Program-made: the position numbers and the translations under genes | The notes under the pieces: model-generated | What the model saw: the letters and a program-made list of their open reading frames with translations, nothing else | Database searches by the model: none | Told to the model about the DNA's origin: nothing | In this document: one piece after another, positions 20,303 to 28,856 of the stretch | How positions within the stretch are numbered: the first letter of the stretch is position 1 | Layout of the letters: every line of letters starts with the position of its first letter | Assembly: GCF_021026345.1 (NCBI RefSeq) | Contig: NZ_JAJNCZ010000002.1 | Location: 620,001-684,000 of the forward strand | Origin: Rhizobium sp. GN54 | GTDB taxonomy: Bacteria > Pseudomonadota > Alphaproteobacteria > Rhizobiales > Rhizobiaceae | Direction of reading: 5' to 3' | DNA: 64,000 nucleotides

Positions 20303-22576
20303 ATGAACGAGAATGCGACCCTCATCGGAGGGGGAGACGACGCCGCGGGTAATGGCCGCGACCGCAGGGCCTCGTTCGCGCTTCCCGGCCTCCTGCTCGC
20401 TGGCGGCGCGCTCGTCGCGGCGACCCTGTCGCTGTTCATCCTGCTGGGACTGACGCCGATCAAGCCCGAGGCGAACGTGATCATCGCCTCGGTGGCGGTG
20501 AACGTGATCTTCGTCATCGGCCTGATCATCCTGATCGCCCGCGAGATCACCCGTCTGCTCAAGGCCCGCTCGCGCGGCCGCGCCGCCGCGCGCCTGCACG
20601 TGCGGATCGTCGCGCTGTTTTCGATCGTGGCGATCACGCCGGCGATCCTGGTCGCCATCTTCGCGTCGATCACGCTCGACGTCGGGCTCGACCGCTGGTT
20701 CTCGATCCGCACGCAGTCGATCGTCAGCTCGTCGCTGAACGTGGCGCAGGCCTATGTGCTGGAGAATGCGAGCTACCTGCAGGGCCAGACCGTGTCGATG
20801 TCGAACGATCTGGAGCGCAACCGGCAGCTCTACAGCCTCGACCGCACCGGCTTCAACGACCTCATCACCCGCCAAGCGCGTGGCCGCGGCATGCTCGGGG
20901 CGTTCCTGGTGCGCGGCGACGGGTCGCTCGTCCTGCAGGCCAACATCCCGACGGAGAAGCCTCTGCCGGCGGTTCCCGAGGAGGCGCTGACGTCTGCCGC
21001 CGCCGGCCAGCCGACGCTCATTCCGCCGGGGACGACCAATCTCGTCGGCGCGGTGATCAAGCTCGACAACATACCCGACGTCTACCTCTACACGATCCGC
21101 ACCGTCGATCCCGAAGTGATGCGCTCGATGCGGATGATGGAGGACAACACCGCGGAATACCGGGCGCTGGAGGCCGGCCGGACGTCGTTGCAGGTGGCGT
21201 TCGGGGTGCTCTATCTCGGCTTTGCGCTGATCGTGCTCCTGGCGGCGATCTGGACGGCGATCGCGGTGGCCGACCGCATCGTGCGGCCGATCCGCCTGCT
21301 CATCGGCGCTGCGGATGCCGTCGGTTCCGGCAATCTCGACGTGCACGTGCCGGTCAGGGCAGCCGACGGCGACGTCGGCCATCTGTCGCGCACCTTCAAC
21401 AAGATGATCGCCGAGATCCGGGCGCAGCAGGGACAGATCCTCGACGCCAAGGACGAGATGGAACAGCGCGGGCACTTCATCGAGGCGGTGCTCTCCGGCG
21501 TCACGGCTGCCGTGATCGGCGTGGAGGAGGGCGGCCGGCTGACGATCGCCAATTCCTCGGCCGAACTCCTGTTCGGACGCGCGGCGGGGGCGCTCGTCGG
21601 TGCGCAACTGGCCGATATCGCGCCCGAGGTCAACGAGGTGCTGCAGGAAGCCACGCACCGCTTCCGCAACGAGCATCGCCGGCAGATCAACATCATGCGC
21701 GGCGGCACCGAGCGGACGCTGAACGTACAGGTGACGCGCGAGGAGGCGAAGGACGCCAAGGAATCCTACGTCATCACCATCGACGACATCACCGACCTCG
21801 TCATCGCGCAGCGCTCGACGGCCTGGGCCGATGTCGCCCGCCGCATCGCCCACGAGATCAAGAATCCGCTGACGCCGATCCAGCTCTCGGCCGAGCGCAT
21901 CCGCCGTCGCTACGGCAAGCAGATCAACCAGGACGACCGCTCGGTGTTCGACCAGTGCACGGACACGATCGTCCGCCAGGTCGAGGATATCGGTCGCATG
22001 GTCGACGAGTTCTCCGCCTTTGCCCGCATGCCCAAGCCGACCAAGGACCGGTCGGACCTGCGCGCGATCCTGAAGGATGCGGTGTTCCTGCGCGAGATGG
22101 GCAACACGCACGTTGCCTTCATGAAGGACTTCGAGCAGCAGCCGCTCGTCGGCCACTTCGATTCGCGCATGCTCGGGCAGGCCTTCGGCAACATCATCAA
22201 GAACGCGGTGGAGGCGATCGAAGCCCTGCCGGCGGACGTCCAGCGCGACGAGCGCAAGATCCTCGTGCGCGCGGGACGCGACGGTGCCAGCGGGCATTTC
22301 GTCGTCGATGTGATCGACAACGGCAAGGGCCTGCCGACCGAGAACCGGCACCGGATCCTGGAACCTTACATGACCATGCGCGAGAAGGGCACCGGGCTCG
22401 GGCTTGCGATCGTCAAGAAGATTATCGAAGACCACGGCGGGCAGCTGGAACTGCACGACGCGCCGCCGGACTTCGACAACGGCCACGGGGCGATGATCCG
22501 CGTGATCCTGCCCGCCGAGGACACCCCGGCCGTCGATGCGGAAGAAGAAGACAAGGAACTGACCCATGGCCTCTGA
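20303..22576 (+). CDS. ntrY: Sensor histidine kinase NtrY
   Basis: NtrY is the membrane-bound kinase partner of NtrX in alphaproteobacteria, linked to nitrogen and redox responses. The roughly 757-residue protein has transmembrane segments near residues 25-50 and 60-85, a further one around 95-120, a periplasmic region, another segment near 300-325, a HAMP domain (ADRIVRPIRLLIGAADAVG), a PAS domain, and a HisKA/HATPase module with the phospho-acceptor His near 517 in [16 protein letters not shown] 20303 is chosen, with GTG 20294 possible. It overlaps ntrX by 11 bases. Confidence 0.95.
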   Translation: MNENATLIGGGDDAAGNGRDRRASFALPGLLLAGGALVAATLSLFILLGLTPIKPEANVIIASVAVNVIFVIGLIILIAREITRLLKARSRGRAAARLHVRIVALFSIVAITPAILVAIFASITLDVGLDRWFSIRTQSIVSSSLNVAQAYVLENASYLQGQTVSMSNDLERNRQLYSLDRTGFNDLITRQARGRGMLGAFLVRGDGSLVLQANIPTEKPLPAVPEEALTSAAAGQPTLIPPGTTNLVGAVIKLDNIPDVYLYTIRTVDPEVMRSMRMMEDNTAEYRALEAGRTSLQVAFGVLYLGFALIVLLAAIWTAIAVADRIVRPIRLLIGAADAVGSGNLDVHVPVRAADGDVGHLSRTFNKMIAEIRAQQGQILDAKDEMEQRGHFIEAVLSGVTAAVIGVEEGGRLTIANSSAELLFGRAAGALVGAQLADIAPEVNEVLQEATHRFRNEHRRQINIMRGGTERTLNVQVTREEAKDAKESYVITIDDITDLVIAQRSTAWADVARRIAHEIKNPLTPIQLSAERIRRRYGKQINQDDRSVFDQCTDTIVRQVEDIGRMVDEFSAFARMPKPTKDRSDLRAILKDAVFLREMGNTHVAFMKDFEQQPLVGHFDSRMLGQAFGNIIKNAVEAIEALPADVQRDERKILVRAGRDGASGHFVVDVIDNGKGLPTENRHRILEPYMTMREKGTGLGLAIVKKIIEDHGGQLELHDAPPDFDNGHGAMIRVILPAEDTPAVDAEEEDKELTHGL

Positions 22577-23933
22577 CATTCTGGTGGTGGACGACGAGGA
22601 GGATATCCGCGAGATCGTCTCCGGCATCCTCTCCGACGAGGGACACGAGACGCGGACCGCCTATGACAGCGACAGCGCGCTGCAGGCGATCAGCGACCGC
22701 GTGCCGCGGCTCGTCTTCCTGGATATCTGGATGCAGGGGAGCCGGCTGGACGGGCTGGCACTGCTCGACGAGATCAAGAGCCGCTATCCCGACCTTCCCG
22801 TCGTGATGATCTCCGGCCACGGCAATATCGAGACGGCGGTGTCGGCGATCCGCCGCGGCGCCTACGACTTCATCGAGAAGCCGTTCAAGGCGGACCGGCT
22901 GATCCTGATCGCCGAACGTGCGCTGGAGAACTCCAAGCTGCGGCGTGAGGTGACCGAGCTCAAGCGCCGCTCGGGCGACGCCGTCGAACTGATCGGCACA
23001 TCGGTCGCCGTGTCGCAACTGCGCCAGACGATCGAGAAGGTGTCCCCGACCAACAGCCGCATCATGATCCTCGGCCCGTCCGGCTCGGGCAAGGAACTCG
23101 TGGCGCGGATGATCCATCGCAAGTCGAGCCGCGCCAACGGCCCGTTCGTGGTGCTGAACGCGGCGGCGATCACGCCGGAGCGCATGGAGATCGCGCTGTT
23201 CGGCACCGAGGGCGGCGGCGGCGGGCAGCAGCGCAAGACGGGCGCGCTGGAAGAGGCCCACGGCGGCATCCTCTATCTGGACGAGATCGGCGAGATGCCG
23301 CGCGAGACCCAGAACAAGATCCTGCGGGTGCTGGTCGACCAGCAGTTCGAGCGCGTCGGCGGCTCCAAGCGGGTGAAGGTCGACGTCCGCATCATTTCGT
23401 CGACGGCCTACAATCTCGAGAGCCTGATCGCCGAGGGCGCGTTCCGCGAAGACCTCTATCACCGCCTTGCCGTCGTGCCCGTGCGCGTGCCGCCGCTGGC
23501 CGAGCGGCGCGAGGACATTCCCTTCCTGGTCGACATGTTCATGCGGCAGGTCAGCGAGCAGGCCGGGATCCGGGCGCGGAAGATCGGCGACGATGCGCTG
23601 GCGGTGCTGCAGGCCCACGACTGGCCCGGCAACATCCGGCAGCTGCGCAACAACATCGAACGCCTGATGATCCTTGCCCGCAGCGACGGTCCGGACAGCG
23701 CGATCACCGCGGACATGCTGCCGACCGATGTCGGCGACATGCTGCCGAAGGTCTCCAGCCAGGGCGATCAGCACATCATGACCCTGCCGCTGCGCGAGGC
23801 GCGCGAAATGTTCGAGCGCGATTACCTGATCGCCCAGATCAACCGGTTCGGCGGTAATATCTCGCGCACGGCCGAGTTTGTCGGCATGGAGCGATCGGCG
23901 CTCCATCGCAAGCTGAAATCGCTGGGTGTCTGA
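22566..23933 (+). CDS. ntrX: Response regulator NtrX
   Basis: NtrX is an NtrC-like regulator paired with NtrY. The 455-residue protein has a receiver domain with Asp53 in LVFLDIWMQGS, an AAA+ domain (Walker A GPSGSGKELVAR, Walker B GGILYLDEIGEM), and a Fis-type C-terminal helix-turn-helix (NISRTAEFVGMERSALHRKL). Where NtrC has GAFTGA, this protein has ALFGTEGGGGGQQRKTGALEEA, so the sigma-54 contact loop is missing. That is usual for alphaproteobacterial NtrX and suggests sigma-54-independent control. Confidence 0.96.
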   Translation: MASDILVVDDEEDIREIVSGILSDEGHETRTAYDSDSALQAISDRVPRLVFLDIWMQGSRLDGLALLDEIKSRYPDLPVVMISGHGNIETAVSAIRRGAYDFIEKPFKADRLILIAERALENSKLRREVTELKRRSGDAVELIGTSVAVSQLRQTIEKVSPTNSRIMILGPSGSGKELVARMIHRKSSRANGPFVVLNAAAITPERMEIALFGTEGGGGGQQRKTGALEEAHGGILYLDEIGEMPRETQNKILRVLVDQQFERVGGSKRVKVDVRIISSTAYNLESLIAEGAFREDLYHRLAVVPVRVPPLAERREDIPFLVDMFMRQVSEQAGIRARKIGDDALAVLQAHDWPGNIRQLRNNIERLMILARSDGPDSAITADMLPTDVGDMLPKVSSQGDQHIMTLPLREAREMFERDYLIAQINRFGGNISRTAEFVGMERSALHRKLKSLGV

Positions 23934-23963
23934 CAAAGGCATGCGGGCTTCGGGGTACGGCAC

Positions 23964-25340
23964 ATGAAGGTCATCATCTGCGGCGCGGGCCGGGTCGGCT
24001 ACGGCATCGCCGAACGGCTGTCACAGGAAGACAATGACGTCTCGGTCATCGATATCTCTCCCGCGCTGATTGCGGCGATCACCGAGACCCTCGACGTCAG
24101 CGGCGTGGTCGGCCACGGCGCCCATCCGGAAGTGCTGGCGCGCGCCGGCGCGGAGGAGGCGGAGATGATCATCGCCGTCACCCTGCACGACGAGATCAAC
24201 ATGGTGGCCTGCCAGGTCGCCCACTCGCTGTTCAAGGTGCCGACGAAGATCGCGCGTATCCGCGCGCAGAGCTATCTGGCGCCGGAATATTCCGATCTCT
24301 TTTCGCGCGACGACATGCCGATCGACGTGGCGATCTCGCCGGAGATCGAGGTCGGCAAGATGGCGCTGCGCCGGATCTCCTATCCCGGCGCCACCGACGT
24401 TGTACGCTTCGCCGACGACAAGATCGTCATGCTCGCGATCGAGTGCATGGAGGACTGCCCGGTCGTCAATACGCCGCTGCAGCAGTTGACGGAGCTCTTT
24501 CCCGACCTGAAGGCGACGGTCACCGCGGTCTACCGCGAGGGCAAGCTGTTCGTGGCAAGATCCGCCGACGAGCTCCAGACCGGCGACCTCGCCTATGTCG
24601 TCTGCGACGCCGCGCATGTCAGGCGCACCCTGTCGCTGTTCGGCCACGAGGAACAGGAGGCAAGGCGCATCGTCATCGCCGGCGGGGGCAATATCGGCCT
24701 GTTCGTTGCCAAGACGATCGAGCAATTCCAGCCGCGGACGCGCATCAAGATCATCGAGAACAACCGCGAGCGGGCGGTCCATATCGCCGACCAGCTGCGC
24801 AACACGGTGGTGCTGCACGGCTCGGCGCTGGACCAGAAGATCCAGCAGCAGGCCGACATGGAGAATGCCGACCTGTTCGTGGCGCTCACGAACAACGACC
24901 AGATCAACATTCTCGGCAGCGTCATGGCCAAGAGCCTCGGCTGCAGGCAGAGCCTGGTGCTCCTCAACGATCCGGCCTTCCACGACCTGATCGACAGCAT
25001 GGACATCGACGCCCACATCAATCCGCGCGCCGTCACGATCTCCGGCATCCTCCAGCACGTGCGCAAGGGGCGCATCCGCTCGGTCTATGCGGTGCAGAAG
25101 GGGTCGGCCGAGGTGATCGAGGCCGAGGCGCTGGAAACATCGCCGCTGGTCGGCACGGCGCTGCGCGATCTCGAGCTGCCGGAGGGCATCCGCATCGGGG
25201 CGATCTATCGCGACGGAACCGTACTGGCGCCCGGCGGCGAGCTGCGCATCAAGGCCAAGGACCGGGTGGTGCTGCTTGCGACGGGCGACGCGATCCGCCA
25301 CGTCCAGCAGCTCTTCCGCGTCAGCATCCAGTATTTCTAG
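23964..25340 (+). CDS. trkA: Trk system potassium uptake regulatory subunit TrkA
   Basis: TrkA is the cytoplasmic NAD(H)/ATP-binding gating subunit of the Trk potassium channel. The 458-residue protein has two tandem RCK units: the N-terminal Rossmann motif GAGRVGYGIAERL (residues 6-18) with a TrkA_C domain, then a second motif GGGNIGLFVAKTI near 237-249 with its own TrkA_C domain. No membrane channel gene (trkH) is present in the window. It starts 30 bases after ntrX and is commonly linked to ntrYX in alphaproteobacteria. Confidence 0.95.
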   Translation: MKVIICGAGRVGYGIAERLSQEDNDVSVIDISPALIAAITETLDVSGVVGHGAHPEVLARAGAEEAEMIIAVTLHDEINMVACQVAHSLFKVPTKIARIRAQSYLAPEYSDLFSRDDMPIDVAISPEIEVGKMALRRISYPGATDVVRFADDKIVMLAIECMEDCPVVNTPLQQLTELFPDLKATVTAVYREGKLFVARSADELQTGDLAYVVCDAAHVRRTLSLFGHEEQEARRIVIAGGGNIGLFVAKTIEQFQPRTRIKIIENNRERAVHIADQLRNTVVLHGSALDQKIQQQADMENADLFVALTNNDQINILGSVMAKSLGCRQSLVLLNDPAFHDLIDSMDIDAHINPRAVTISGILQHVRKGRIRSVYAVQKGSAEVIEAEALETSPLVGTALRDLELPEGIRIGAIYRDGTVLAPGGELRIKAKDRVVLLATGDAIRHVQQLFRVSIQYF

Positions 25341-25527
25341 CGTCTGTCATTCGTCCGTTCCCGGCGTTGCGGCAGGGAAGTGGTATGATGATTTTTCGAC
25401 ATTGCGGAGAAGTCTGCGATTTGATACCTAAACCGATGGATGGGCGAGATGTGCGTCGCCTGTCTCGGGGCACCAGTGTTTCAGTCAACCGGTCGGCAGG
25501 ACCGGCAATCAAGAAAGAAGCGGCGCG

Positions 25528-25770
25528 ATGGCGGAACGTTCTCAGAATCTGCAAGACCTTTTCCTTAATACCGTTCGCAAGCAAAAGATTTCCCTCACAA
25601 TCTTCCTGATCAACGGCGTGAAGCTGACGGGCGTCGTGACGTCCTTTGACAATTTCTGTGTGCTCCTGCGGCGCGACGGCCACTCGCAGCTCGTCTACAA
25701 GCACGCCATCTCCACCATCATGCCCGGTCAGCCGCTGCAGATGTTCGAGAGTGAAGAAAGCGCCTCCTGA
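25528..25770 (+). CDS. hfq: RNA chaperone Hfq
   Basis: Hfq is the hexameric Sm-like protein that promotes small-RNA/mRNA pairing. The 80-residue product has the Sm1 segment ([29 protein letters not shown]) and the Sm2 motif LVYKHAIST, with a short C-terminal tail, as usual in rhizobia. Because Hfq positively affects nitrogen genes in this group, its position next to ntrBC/ntrYX is notable but common. hflX follows after a 14-base gap. A 187-base gap from trkA suggests its own promoter, though I do not see a convincing one. Confidence 0.97.
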   Translation: MAERSQNLQDLFLNTVRKQKISLTIFLINGVKLTGVVTSFDNFCVLLRRDGHSQLVYKHAISTIMPGQPLQMFESEESAS

Positions 25771-25784
25771 CAAGGTGAAGGCCG

Positions 25785-27167
25785 ATTAGCAAACGCGATA
25801 CATCCCAGGATTCGATCGTCCCGGAGCTCGAAAAGCGCCGCGACGATTCGCGTGCCGTCGTCATCGCCCCGGTCATCAAGAAGGGCAGGGCGGATGCCAA
25901 CGGCGTCACCGTGCGCTCGGACGAGGCGCGGCTGGCCGAGGCGATCGGGCTCGCCCGCGCCATCGATCTGGACGTCGTCTTCTCGGCGGTGGTGCCGGTG
26001 AGCCAGCCCAAGCCCGGCACGCTGCTCGGCACCGGCAAGATCGAGGAGATCAAGACGGCGCTGGACGCCAACGACGCGGGGCTGGTGATCGTCGATCATC
26101 CGCTGACGCCGGTGCAGCAGCGCAATCTCGAGAAGGAATGGAACGCCAAGGTCATCGACCGGACCGGGCTCATCCTGGAAATCTTCGGCCGCCGGGCCTC
26201 CACCAAGGAAGGCACGCTGCAGGTCGAGCTTGCCCATCTCAACTACCAGAAGGGCCGGCTGGTCCGCAGCTGGACCCACCTGGAACGCCAGCGCGGCGGT
26301 GCCGGCTTCATGGGCGGCCCGGGTGAAACCCAGATCGAGGCCGACCGCCGGCTGCTGCAGGAGCGGATCGTGCGGCTGGAGCGCGAGCTGGAGCAGGTGC
26401 GCCGCACCCGCCAGCTGCACCGCGCCAAGCGCAAGAAGGTGCCGCACCCGATCGTGGCGCTGGTCGGCTATACCAATGCCGGCAAGTCGACGCTGTTCAA
26501 CCGGATCACCGGGGCGGGCGTGCTGGCCGAGGACATGCTGTTTGCCACGCTCGACCCGACGCTCAGGCGCATGAAGCTGCCGCAGGGCCGCACCGTGATC
26601 CTGTCCGATACCGTCGGTTTCATCTCCGATCTGCCGACCCACCTCGTCGCTGCCTTCCGCGCGACGCTGGAGGAGGTGCTGGAGGCCGATCTGATCCTGC
26701 ACGTGCGCGACATGTCCGACCCCGACAATGGTGCCCAGGCCTCCGACGTGCTGCGCATCCTGGCCGACCTCGGCATTGACGAGAAGGACGGGGCGGAACG
26801 GATCCTGGAGGTCTGGAACAAGATCGACGACCTGCCGGTGGAGGCACGCGAAGCGCTGGTACAGAAGGCCGTGGCCACGCCGAACACGATCGCGGTATCC
26901 GCCCTGACCGGCGAGGGCGTCGATGCGCTGATGAACGAGATCAACCGGCGGCTGTCAGGCGTCCTCGTCGATCGCGACGTGGTGCTGCCGATCGACAAGC
27001 TGCAACTGCTGCCCTGGCTCTACGATCATTCGATCGTCGACGAGCGCGAGGACCAGGAAGACGGCAGCGTGCGCGTCTCCGTGCGGCTGACCGAGACGGA
27101 AGCCTCCGAGCTGGACCGGCGCCTTGGCCATGGCGCCAGGCGCCCGCTCGAGGACTGGGAACGATAG
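25785..27167 (+). CDS. hflX: GTPase HflX, apparent ATT start
   Basis: HflX is a ribosome-associated GTPase that splits stalled or hibernating 70S ribosomes. From 25785 the product would be about 460 residues: a charged N-terminal part with [11 protein letters not shown], the HflX N-terminal domain with GSGK-like [11 protein letters not shown], a helical linker ([15 protein letters not shown]), and the G domain (G1 [10 protein letters not shown]3 [10 protein letters not shown]). The first ATG/GTG/TTG in frame is GTG 25911, but that drops 42 residues that look like normal HflX sequence. ATT 25785 lies seven bases after AAGGTG and is one base away from ATG. Confidence 0.88.
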   Translation: MSKRDTSQDSIVPELEKRRDDSRAVVIAPVIKKGRADANGVTVRSDEARLAEAIGLARAIDLDVVFSAVVPVSQPKPGTLLGTGKIEEIKTALDANDAGLVIVDHPLTPVQQRNLEKEWNAKVIDRTGLILEIFGRRASTKEGTLQVELAHLNYQKGRLVRSWTHLERQRGGAGFMGGPGETQIEADRRLLQERIVRLERELEQVRRTRQLHRAKRKKVPHPIVALVGYTNAGKSTLFNRITGAGVLAEDMLFATLDPTLRRMKLPQGRTVILSDTVGFISDLPTHLVAAFRATLEEVLEADLILHVRDMSDPDNGAQASDVLRILADLGIDEKDGAERILEVWNKIDDLPVEAREALVQKAVATPNTIAVSALTGEGVDALMNEINRRLSGVLVDRDVVLPIDKLQLLPWLYDHSIVDEREDQEDGSVRVSVRLTETEASELDRRLGHGARRPLEDWER

Positions 27168-27184
27168 GCGCGCAAGACGCGCCT
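27166..27184. terminator. Hairpin between convergent hflX and mazG
   Basis: AGGCGCG and CGCGCCT form a perfect 7-base stem with a CAAGA loop, overlapping the hflX stop codon. It lies in the 37-base gap to the mazG stop. No T-tract follows on either strand, so terminator function is only possible. Confidence 0.3.
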
Positions 27185-27204
27185 CGAATCTTGCCCGTTC
27201 CGCT

Positions 27205-28038
27205 TTATCCGAGCTGCCGCTCGATCGCCTTTGCAGCCTGCCAGAGGTTTTCCATCCGTTCCAGCGTCGCCTGTTCCAGCGTTTCGCCGGCGGCGTGAAG
27301 CTCCGTCTCGATATGGGCGAAGCGGCGGCGGAACTTCGCGTTCGTGCCGCGCAGCGCCATCTCCGCATCCGTATCGGTGTGCCGGCCGATATTGACGACG
27401 GCGAAGATCAGGTCGCCGAGTTCGTCGGCCACCCTGGCGCGGTCGCCGGCGCGTAGCGCCTCGCGCAGTTCGCCGATCTCCTCCTCGATCTTGTCGAGGA
27501 TGGGCTCCGGCTCCGACCAGTCGAAGCCGACCTTGGCGGCGCGTTCCTGCAATTTCAGGGCTTCCACCAAAGCGGGGAAGGAGCGCTGGACCGAGCCGAG
27601 ATAGCCCTCGTCGCTCTCGGGCGGCAGCCCGCGTCCGGCGCGCCGTTCGCTGCGCTCGCGCTTTTCGGCTTTCTTGATCGCATCCCATTGCGCCTTGACC
27701 CGTTCGGGCGTGTCGGCGTCGGACCGGTCGAACACGTGCGGGTGGCGGCGGATCATCTTCCTCGTGATCGCCTCGACCACGTCGTCGAAGGAAAACGCGC
27801 CGGCTTCCTCCGCGATCCGGGCATGGAAGACGACCTGCAGCAGGAGGTCTCCGAGCTCGTCGCAAAGGTCGTGCATGTCGGCGCGCTCGATCGCGTCGGC
27901 CACCTCGTAGGCCTCCTCGATCGTGTAGGGCTTGATGGTGTCGAAGGTCTGCACCACGTCCCAGGGGCAGCCGGTCTCGGGCTGGCGCAACGCGGCCATG
28001 ATGTCGAGAAGGCCCTTGATATCGCGGGACGGCTGCAT
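27205..28038 (-). CDS. mazG: Nucleoside triphosphate pyrophosphohydrolase MazG
   Basis: MazG hydrolyses (d)NTPs to NMPs and pyrophosphate, removing abnormal nucleotides and lowering ppGpp in some bacteria. The product has two MazG domains: the N-terminal one with CPWDVVQTFDTIKPYTIEEAYEVADAI and DELGDLLLQVVFHA, and the C-terminal one with EEIGELREAL and DELGDLIFAVVN. The EExxE and ExxD metal-binding patterns are visible. ATG 28038 is preferred over 28044 because GGAG is only two bases from the first. It starts 21 bases after the deaminase stop on the same strand. Confidence 0.95.
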   Translation of the reverse strand: MQPSRDIKGLLDIMAALRQPETGCPWDVVQTFDTIKPYTIEEAYEVADAIERADMHDLCDELGDLLLQVVFHARIAEEAGAFSFDDVVEAITRKMIRRHPHVFDRSDADTPERVKAQWDAIKKAEKRERSERRAGRGLPPESDEGYLGSVQRSFPALVEALKLQERAAKVGFDWSEPEPILDKIEEEIGELREALRAGDRARVADELGDLIFAVVNIGRHTDTDAEMALRGTNAKFRRRFAHIETELHAAGETLEQATLERMENLWQAAKAIERQLG

Positions 28039-28059
28039 GCGCATTTCTCCGTCTGTCGC

Positions 28060-28647
28060 TCAGTTGAGCGGGATCGTGTTGTCGTCCTTGCCGGACTGGT
28101 AGGTCTGCGACAGTGCGTCATAGGCGCGGCGGATGCGGGCGTCCTGCACCTTCAGTTCCGCCTTTTCAGGCTCCGCGGCCGTCGCGATCAGGTCTCCGAT
28201 CGCGGCCGATCGCCAGAACGCGTTCGTCTTCGCATAGCCGCCCGGCTCGAGCCGGAAGACTTCCTTCAGGATCTTCAGGTCGTGCGGGATCGCGAAGGCG
28301 TCGCGGGAATCCTCATGGGTGAAGAAATAGTAGAAATTGTCGAAGCCCGCCCAGGTGATGGCGGAGAGGCACATGGAGCAGGGCTCGTGCGTGGACAGGA
28401 AGATCAGGTCCTTCGGATCGGGCTTGTCCGCCTGCTCGTGGAACCGCTTCAGCGCGTGGACCTCGCCGTGCCAGAGCGGGTTCTCCGTCTCGTTGTTGGT
28501 TTCGGCGATAACGAGCGAGAGATCGGATTTGCGCAGGATCGCCGCGCCGAAGATCTTGTTTCCGGCGGCGACGCCCTTTCTTGTCAGAGGGAGAATATCC
28601 GTCTCGATGACGTCGAGCAGGCGTCCTGCCAGGGCCGCTTGATCCAT
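28060..28647 (-). CDS. Nucleoside/guanine deaminase family protein (CDA fold)
   Basis: The 195-residue protein has the cytidine-deaminase-like zinc site: HGE (His60, Glu62 in WHGEVHAL) and PCSMC (Cys90 and Cys93 in HEPCSMCL). Family members deaminate guanine, cytosine nucleosides or dCMP; the exact substrate is not clear. ATG 28647 is chosen because GAGGAAAG precedes it; the longer TTG-started form to 28680 has no ribosome-binding site. With mazG immediately downstream, a joint role in nucleotide-pool clean-up is inferred. Confidence 0.8.
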   Translation of the reverse strand: MDQAALAGRLLDVIETDILPLTRKGVAAGNKIFGAAILRKSDLSLVIAETNNETENPLWHGEVHALKRFHEQADKPDPKDLIFLSTHEPCSMCLSAITWAGFDNFYYFFTHEDSRDAFAIPHDLKILKEVFRLEPGGYAKTNAFWRSAAIGDLIATAAEPEKAELKVQDARIRRAYDALSQTYQSGKDDNTIPLN

Positions 28648-28856
28648 GGCGCTTTCCTCGCTGGTGATGATCCGCGCCAACCTTTAGCGGGGTGGCGCGC
28701 ATGGACGCAAGGGGCAAGAGCCCAACGGAGAGATTTGCTCGAAATGCCCGGGAGGCGAGCAAAAGAATACGCCGCCCCGATGGGCCGCGAATTTCTGTTC
28801 CTTTAAATTTTGTCCCGTATTGGCGATATTGCGCCTCACTCGAACCGGACCATGAG

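Noticed and set aside
25911-25913. GTG 25911 as the hflX start
   Set aside because: No Shine-Dalgarno precedes it and it discards sequence resembling the HflX N-terminus; kept only as the fallback if ATT is not used.
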